From: Scrofimicrobium canadense
GTDB lineage: Bacteria; Actinomycetota; Actinomycetes; Actinomycetales; Actinomycetaceae
Length of the DNA stretch: 64,000 nt
Reading direction: 5' to 3'
NCBI RefSeq assembly: GCF_009696615.1
Contig: NZ_VULO01000003.1
Location: 62,001 to 126,000 of the forward strand
Below are positions 59,352 through 64,000 of this stretch, in pieces. A program made the position numbers and the translations under genes. Below the pieces are notes generated by a model. That model was not told the DNA's origin and made no database searches. It saw nothing but the letters and a program-made list of their open reading frames with translations. Every line of letters starts with the position of its first letter. Position 1 is the stretch's first letter.

Positions 59352-59383
59352 AAAATCCCCCTGCCAAACGGCAAGGGGATTTT
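59352..59383 (-). terminator. Terminator after rplM-rpsI
   Basis: On the minus strand AAAATCCCCTTGCC pairs with GGCAGGGGGATTTT (one wobble) around GTTT. It lies 14 bases after the rpsI stop. Confidence 0.85.
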
Positions 59384-59397
59384 GCATAAAGCGAGAT

Positions 59398-59889
59398 TTA
59401 GCGCTTTGAGTACTGTGGTGCCTTACGGGCCTTCTTGAGTCCGGCCTTCTTGCGCTCTACAGCGCGGGCATCACGAGTAAGGAATCCAGCCTTCTTCAGT
59501 GCTGGGCGGTTCGCTTCACGATCAATCTCATTGAGTGCACGTGAAATTCCTAAGCGCAACGCGCCAGCTTGACCCGAAGGGCCGCCACCAGCGATGCGTG
59601 CTACAACGTCGAAGCGACCTTCGATATCCAAAAGAACAAAAGGTGACTTCACAAGCTGCTGATGCAGTTTGTTCGGGAAGTAGTCTTCCAAAGTGCGCCC
59701 ATTAATGGTCCACTGGCCGGTGCCAGGAACTAGACGCACACGGGCGACAGCTTCCTTACGACGTCCCAGGCCTTGGCCTGGAGCGGTGATGGATTCTCCA
59801 CGCCCTTCGGCGGGAGCTTCCGTTTCTGTTGTGTAAGAGCTGGGTGCTACTTCTTCTTCCAGCTCAATAACTTCGGTGGTCTCAGCCAC
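59398..59889 (-). CDS. rpsI: Ribosomal protein uS9
   Basis: Small-subunit protein. It has 163 residues: an acidic N-terminal extension of about 40 residues, typical of actinobacteria, then [44 protein letters not shown] and the basic tail [11 protein letters not shown] that reaches the P site. It follows rplM by 22 bases. Confidence 0.97.
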   Translation of the reverse strand: MAETTEVIELEEEVAPSSYTTETEAPAEGRGESITAPGQGLGRRKEAVARVRLVPGTGQWTINGRTLEDYFPNKLHQQLVKSPFVLLDIEGRFDVVARIAGGGPSGQAGALRLGISRALNEIDREANRPALKKAGFLTRDARAVERKKAGLKKARKAPQYSKR

Positions 59890-59911
59890 GGTTCTCCTAA
59901 AGTATTAGCGC

Positions 59912-60367
59912 CTACTGGGCGATCTGCTTGAGCTGGTATGGCTCTGGTTGCTGCGCAGCATGAGGATGCTCTGGGCCTGCGTAAACGTGAAGTTTACGGG
60001 CTTGGTCACGCCCCAAAGAGTTATGAGGAATCATGCCAACCACGGCTTTAGCAACAGCTTTAGCCGGATCTTTTTCCATCAGTTCGCGGTAGGTGATAGA
60101 ACGCAAGCCGCCCGGGTAGCCGGAGTGACGGTAGGCCTTCTTTTGGTCCAGCTTGTTGCCGGTGAGGACCACCTTGTCGGCATTGACGATGATGACGTAG
60201 TCGCCCATATCCATATGGGGGGCAAACGTCGGCTTGTGCTTGCCGCGCAGAAGCGTAGCGACCTGTGCTGCGAGGCGACCAAGGACCTGATCGGTAGCGT
60301 CAACGACGTACCATTTCTTGTCCACGTCCCCTGGCTTGGGTGAGTATGTGCGCACTTGTGTGCTCAT
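59912..60367 (-). CDS. rplM: Ribosomal protein uL13
   Basis: Large-subunit protein. It has 151 residues from ATG 60367 ([21 protein letters not shown]). [54 protein letters not shown] and [18 protein letters not shown] are typical. First of the rplM-rpsI pair; the upstream 157 bases to truA hold its promoter, with no clear leader element seen. Confidence 0.97.
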   Translation of the reverse strand: MSTQVRTYSPKPGDVDKKWYVVDATDQVLGRLAAQVATLLRGKHKPTFAPHMDMGDYVIIVNADKVVLTGNKLDQKKAYRHSGYPGGLRSITYRELMEKDPAKAVAKAVVGMIPHNSLGRDQARKLHVYAGPEHPHAAQQPEPYQLKQIAQ

Positions 60368-60524
60368 TTCCTGTCTTGTAGAACCGATCACTTGCGCGGG
60401 ATGCAAGAGTCAGTTCGCGAAAACTAAATCGTTCCTGTGGCCTGTTGCGTCAACAGCGAGTGGGAAGAAGCTGAATAACGCCAGCCACAAGCAGTACAAG
60501 TGTAATCTCGGGGATACACTGCGG

Positions 60525-61403
60525 TCAAAGATTGTGGGCACCTTCACGCCGATTGCGCGCTTGTGCGGCCCGGGACGCCCATTGAGCCTCTTCCGGATAC
60601 TCGACTCCCTCAAGGGTGAGACCTCGCGCTGGCACAATAGGGACACCGTGTTTGCGACAAGGCGTGGAGACCAGTTCTATAAACCAGTCTCTATTACGCC
60701 GACCGCGCCCCACCTCGACCAGAGCACCCACCAGTGAACGCACCATTGAGTGGCAAAAGGCATCAGCTTGCGGGCAGATTTCTATCACATCACCGCGTTC
60801 CACAGCCAACTCTTTGAGAGTGCGTATCGTTGTAGCACCCTCGCGGGGGCGACAAAAGGAGAGGAAGTCGTGCTCGCCCAGCAGGACTTCCGCCGCTTTG
60901 CGCATTGCGTCAATATCAAGTTCGGCACCGGTATTCCACCAGATATTCGAACGCTCAATAGGGTCAATAACACTTGCAGCATCAGCTATCCGATAGCAGT
61001 AGCGCCGCGACAGAGCACTGAAACGCGCATCGAAGTCTGGTGAAACGTGGGTAACCGTTTTTAGCCATATATCAGCCATACCGGAACGACTCTCTAACTT
61101 CGAGAGCGAGGAAGCGATTGGCTCTTGCCCCCACAGACGAGAATAGCTCTGAGTAAGAAGCCCCTGCAGTCGTCTCACAGACAATAGCTCTGTTTCGGCC
61201 TCATCCACATCAATATGAGCGACCTGGTGGCGAGCGTGAACTCCTGCATCTGTTCGTCCCGCAACAGTAATACTCACTGGACGACGAAGAATCGTGCTCA
61301 GAGCGTCAGAAAGTTCGCCTTCTACAGTCCGCAACCCCGGCTGGGCCGCCCAGCCATGAAAATATGCACCATTGTAGGCAAGATCAATCCGCAGTCGAGG
61401 CAT
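60525..61403 (-). CDS. truA: tRNA pseudouridine(38-40) synthase TruA
   Basis: Makes pseudouridine in the anticodon arm. It has 292 residues from MPRLRIDLAYNGAYFHGWA. Catalytic Asp in GRTDAGVHARHQVAH; RYCYRI and FCHSMVRSLVGALVEVGRG follow. The open frame upstream lies within the ROK gene and is dropped. The start overlaps the ROK gene by 20 bases. Confidence 0.95.
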   Translation of the reverse strand: MPRLRIDLAYNGAYFHGWAAQPGLRTVEGELSDALSTILRRPVSITVAGRTDAGVHARHQVAHIDVDEAETELLSVRRLQGLLTQSYSRLWGQEPIASSLSKLESRSGMADIWLKTVTHVSPDFDARFSALSRRYCYRIADAASVIDPIERSNIWWNTGAELDIDAMRKAAEVLLGEHDFLSFCRPREGATTIRTLKELAVERGDVIEICPQADAFCHSMVRSLVGALVEVGRGRRNRDWFIELVSTPCRKHGVPIVPARGLTLEGVEYPEEAQWASRAAQARNRREGAHNL

Positions 61404-62151
61404 ATTCCCAGGCTCGCACCCCCCCAAAAGTCCCTGCCTGATTGGGGACGATAGTGATATCGTCACCCATCTTGGCGAGGTTTGGTAGCGTGATTCTCTG
61501 AGAATTGCCACCGCCCAGATAGAGCCGGTCCCATAGAAAGACTGGGCGCAACCCCTCAACTACTCGGCGAACCCGGCGGGACCAGTGAGCATCACCTAAA
61601 CGCAGACGCTCATGCTCGCCAATATAGTCGTCGTAGGTGAGTCCCCAGCGCACAAACCCTTGGGATACTTCTTGATGGGGTGCCAGCACGCCATTGTCGA
61701 AGATCGCATTGCCCAATCCGGTTCCCAAGGTGATAATCATTTCTAGGCCAGCCCCAGTGATAACACCAGCACCGGCAACTTCGGCGTCATTGAGTACAAG
61801 TACTGGTATTTGAAGAGCGTCACTCACCGCCCGTCGCATGTCGAACGAACGCCACATTTCTTTCAAGTCGGGCAGCACCTTAGATCGAGGGCCATCCTTG
61901 GTGATGTAGTGGGGCGTCGCGATAACGCGCCCATGCCGTATCATACCCGGCATTCCCACAGTGCATCGAGTAGACGAAGGAAGCTGTTCAGCCAGATCAC
62001 AAATAACTTCAACGAGAAGCGATGGGGGCAATGGGTAGGGCGTAGGTGTCCGCAGTGCTGGCCCTGACCGGTTGCCAAATGAATCAAAGACGGAGGCCTT
62101 TATACCGCCTCCGCCACAGTCAATACATAATGTCAGATCGTCAACACTCAT
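61384..62151 (-). CDS. ROK-family sugar kinase (polyphosphate-glucokinase-like)
   Basis: A 255-residue protein. The phosphate loop is DCGGGGIKASVFD; VGMPGMIRHG, VLVLNDAEVAGAG and TLGTGLGNAIFDNG match the PpgK branch of ROK kinases, where the catalytic Asp is in NDA. The classical ROK zinc motif is missing, as in PpgK. It is placed between rplQ and truA and coupled to both sides (ATGA overlap upstream, 20-base overlap with truA), which is unusual. Confidence 0.78.
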   Translation of the reverse strand: MSVDDLTLCIDCGGGGIKASVFDSFGNRSGPALRTPTPYPLPPSLLVEVICDLAEQLPSSTRCTVGMPGMIRHGRVIATPHYITKDGPRSKVLPDLKEMWRSFDMRRAVSDALQIPVLVLNDAEVAGAGVITGAGLEMIITLGTGLGNAIFDNGVLAPHQEVSQGFVRWGLTYDDYIGEHERLRLGDAHWSRRVRRVVEGLRPVFLWDRLYLGGGNSQRITLPNLAKMGDDITIVPNQAGTFGGVRAWEYASTAD

Positions 62152-62732
62152 CGGCATTCAAGGCTTGTCAGAGAGTAACGGTGAGAGCTGTCGTTCCCAG
62201 CAGGGAAAATAAGAAGCTGGTCGGTATCCGATTTCACACCGTATGCATTAGCTTTGGCGTTTTCGACAAAGTTTCCCGCGGCATCAACGAATTCAACGGT
62301 ACCGCTCAGAGTGCCTGGGCAACCTTCGTGGAGCACCACGTAGATGCTGCCACAACCGTTGTCACCGCAAGCACGCTTGTCAGAGTCGCTAAGATTTGCC
62401 ATCTCGGTATCACTCAACCAACGCCAATAGACACCGTGCTCCCAAACGTCATACCCTCGTTCAACATACGACTGATCGGTCTCAAACACTGCGCGTCGTT
62501 CTTCAGCTGCCGTTGCAGCGCTCTGACGAGTCTCTTTGAGGTGTTCTTGTGTCGCCTCTGCTGTCGATAATGCCTCTGTTTGAGCGACGATTTCTGCTTC
62601 GATCGCATGGTTGCGCTGATACGTCACCACCGCGGCGGTCAAGCCAAGCCCCGCTATAACAAGTGCCGTGACACTCAGCAGCACAGCTAACCACACTGGG
62701 AACTTAATCGACATAGCTGTTTTCGAGTTCAT
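62148..62732 (-). CDS. Single-pass membrane protein with coiled coil, unknown
   Basis: A 194-residue protein. A TM helix at about 10-35 (FPVWLAVLLSVTALVIAG), then an Ala/Glu-rich coiled coil to about 85, then an outer domain with Cys residues in RACGDNGCGS, HEGCPG and a terminal LECR, suggesting disulfides outside the cell. Start ATG 62732 has GGAGGTGGAG upstream, within the previous gene. No family recognised. Confidence 0.65.
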   Translation of the reverse strand: MNSKTAMSIKFPVWLAVLLSVTALVIAGLGLTAAVVTYQRNHAIEAEIVAQTEALSTAEATQEHLKETRQSAATAAEERRAVFETDQSYVERGYDVWEHGVYWRWLSDTEMANLSDSDKRACGDNGCGSIYVVLHEGCPGTLSGTVEFVDAAGNFVENAKANAYGVKSDTDQLLIFPAGNDSSHRYSLTSLECR

Positions 62733-62949
62733 TAATCTCCACCTCCAGATCAGTATTCGAGGTTTCGACCGCACTCAACTCTTCCATCACCGAATCCAAC
62801 TGTACTTGTGCCGCTTCGGCCCGTGCGTGCAAAACGACGCCGACACCGGAGAATACAGCTCCGATGAAAACGAATACACCCGCGACAATGAGAATAAGTC
62901 TCGCTGGAACGCCACCGTATTGATTTCTTGGCTTCTGGTTAGCTGTCAT
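62704..62949 (-). CDS. Small single-pass coiled-coil membrane protein, unknown
   Basis: An 81-residue protein: a basic N-terminus (MTANQKPRNQYGGVPAR), one TM helix (LILIVAGVFVFIGAVFSGVG), then a heptad-like coil (VQLDSVMEELSAVETSN). It overlaps the next gene by 29 bases, and both share the TM-plus-coil plan, so they may form a complex or be duplicates. Confidence 0.65.
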   Translation of the reverse strand: MTANQKPRNQYGGVPARLILIVAGVFVFIGAVFSGVGVVLHARAEAAQVQLDSVMEELSAVETSNTDLEVEINELENSYVD

Positions 62950-63035
62950 CCCACACCTTTTCCCATTTCATCTTGATCAATAGTAGCAAGAACTACAAGC
63001 GACACTTTGAGGGCTCTTATGCATTTCAATGAGAC

Positions 63036-63071
63036 AAAATGGGTCGGCACCATTCTCTGGCACCGACCCAT
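63036..63071 (-). terminator. Terminator after rpoA-rplQ
   Basis: Minus-strand stem TGGGTCGGTGCCA / TGGTGCCGACCCA (13 pairs, two wobbles), loop GAGAA, then TTTTG. It lies 22 bases after the rplQ stop and separates it from the coiled-coil gene pair. Confidence 0.82.
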
Positions 63072-63092
63072 CTATGTCTTTTTGCTAAAGGA

Positions 63093-63629
63093 CTACTTGT
63101 CTTCTGCGTCTTCAGTGGACGAGGTGTCCTCATCTGTAGTAACTGCCTCTGCCTCAACGGCTTCCTCGGTTACTTCAGTTTCCTCTTCGGCTGCAGCCTC
63201 GTTCGCTTCCTTTTCGGCAGCTTTCTTAGCTGTCGCGGTAGCGTCCTTGACGATTGCCTTCTTCATCACTGGTTCAGTGACGATCGAGATTTCAGCCAAG
63301 GGGGCATTGTCACCCTTGCGGTTTCCAAGGGGAATGATGCGCGTGTATCCACCTTGGCGTTCTTTATCGATCGAGGGAGCAACCTCGTCAAAGAGGACGT
63401 ACAGTGCTTCCTTGTCGGTAATCTTGCGTCCGACTACACGGCGATCGTGGATGGTACCGCGACGTGCCTTAGTCACCAGCTTTTCAAAATATGGCTGAAG
63501 TGCTTTCGCTTTGGCCTCCGTGGTCCGAATTGAACCGTGAAGAGTCAGCTGGGTAGCCAGATTCTTGAGAATTTGACGCTGGTGCGAAGGTGAACCGCCG
63601 AGGCGGGGGCCTTTCTTAGGGGTGGGCAT
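63093..63629 (-). CDS. rplQ: Ribosomal protein bL17
   Basis: Large-subunit protein. It has 178 residues: the L17 core ([58 protein letters not shown]) to about residue 125, then an Ala/Glu/Thr-rich acidic tail of about 50 residues as in other actinobacteria. It follows rpoA by 29 bases. Confidence 0.97.
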   Translation of the reverse strand: MPTPKKGPRLGGSPSHQRQILKNLATQLTLHGSIRTTEAKAKALQPYFEKLVTKARRGTIHDRRVVGRKITDKEALYVLFDEVAPSIDKERQGGYTRIIPLGNRKGDNAPLAEISIVTEPVMKKAIVKDATATAKKAAEKEANEAAAEEETEVTEEAVEAEAVTTDEDTSSTEDAEDK

Positions 63630-63658
63630 AAATGCTCCTCAATAACGAAAATGAAAAA

Positions 63659-64000
63659 TCAGATGGCGGGAGTGTCAGAGAAAATGGAGCCGCCTTCAGA
63701 CGGTGGCACCTGCGAATCTTTCAATGCCATTCCCAAGCCAGCGAGGGCTTCTTTGATTTCCTCGATTGACTTGGTGCCAAAGTTACGGATATCCAACAGA
63801 TCGGCCTCTGAGTGAGCAAGAAGCTCACCCACGGTCAAGATCCCACGACGACGCAGCGCGTTGAAAGAACGGGACTGAAGGTTCAGCGTTTCGATCGGCT
63901 GTGCCAAATCAGCTGCCACTGTCTCATCCGTGACGGTGGGGCCAATTTCGATGCCTTCTGCCTCGATGTTGAGATCTCTTGCTAGTCCAAAGAGCTCAAC
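63659..64000 (-). CDS. rpoA: RNA polymerase alpha subunit, C-terminal part (start outside window)
   Basis: The 3' end of rpoA, about 113 codons. It covers the linker ([12 protein letters not shown]) and the alpha CTD with [40 protein letters not shown] and [14 protein letters not shown], which bind UP elements and the sigma factor. The frame is open through base 64000; the N-terminal assembly domain lies beyond the window. Confidence 0.97.
   Translation of the reverse strand, partial: VELFGLARDLNIEAEGIEIGPTVTDETVAADLAQPIETLNLQSRSFNALRRRGILTVGELLAHSEADLLDIRNFGTKSIEEIKEALAGLGMALKDSQVPPSEGGSIFSDTPAI

Noticed and set aside
58967..59367. N-terminal extension of GlmM across repeat copy D
   Set aside because: MARLFGTDGVRG is the family start, and the extension translates the repeat and upstream DNA.

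Overview
The window is chromosomal DNA of a moderate-GC actinobacterium. Evidence includes two WhiB-type iron-sulfur regulators, a PdtaS-type histidine kinase, a DUF3516 helicase, a DUF2505 protein and a frequent use of GTG starts with 4-base ATGA gene overlaps. From about 35 kb to the end, gene content and relative order (guaB, whiB3, groES, tsaD, rimI, tsaB, tsaE, alr, glmS, glmM, rpsI, rplM, truA, rplQ, rpoA) follow the order known in Mycobacterium tuberculosis, and whiB1 next to pdtaS is also conserved there. The small intergenic gaps and gene mix would suit an Actinomycetaceae-like organism, but the genus cannot be fixed from the sequence alone.

Layout. 0-13.4 kb: the C-terminal part of a DUF3516 helicase, ligA, a stand-alone FHA/FtsK ATPase, whiB1/pdtaS, a coupled operon DUF2505-OsmC-thyA-dfrA, citramalate synthase and a ComB phosphatase. 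13.4-24 kb: a TetR/MFS efflux pair, a membrane pyrophosphatase coupled to a glycosyltransferase, nhaA, a GntR-ABC operon with a 16-bp perfect operator palindrome, and manC. 23.8-26.7 kb: rplY, prs, a GlmU that lacks most of its acetyltransferase domain, and tRNA-Gln. 26.7-31.6 kb: a MarR regulator with its own palindrome, an ABC exporter pair and an ABC-F protein. 31.6-35.2 kb is a graveyard: an orphan reading frame, a UvrA-like fragment, an IS3-family transposase remnant, a frameshifted class B sortase and a frameshifted putP. 35.3-64 kb: the conserved core listed above, interrupted by sdhCAB, an AGE-family epimerase with a MerR regulator, and a decayed AbiEi/DUF559-like gene followed by an ECF sigma factor and its frameshifted membrane partner.

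Working together: glmS, glmM and the truncated glmU make amino-sugar precursors for the wall, with alr supplying D-alanine. tsaD, tsaB and tsaE make the t6A tRNA modification. thyA and dfrA form the thymidylate cycle. sdhCAB is a respiratory complex II of the diheme type.

The most unusual observations are: a roughly 75-bp dispersed intergenic element present in four copies (43.9, 55.0, 55.9 and 59.2 kb) with a conserved hairpin, two copies of which face each other around a dead gene; a proton pyrophosphatase that begins with a lipoprotein-like signal; the shortened GlmU; and a cluster of clear operator palindromes. Several genes carry single-base frameshifts, so either this strain has active pseudogene formation or the assembly carries indel errors.
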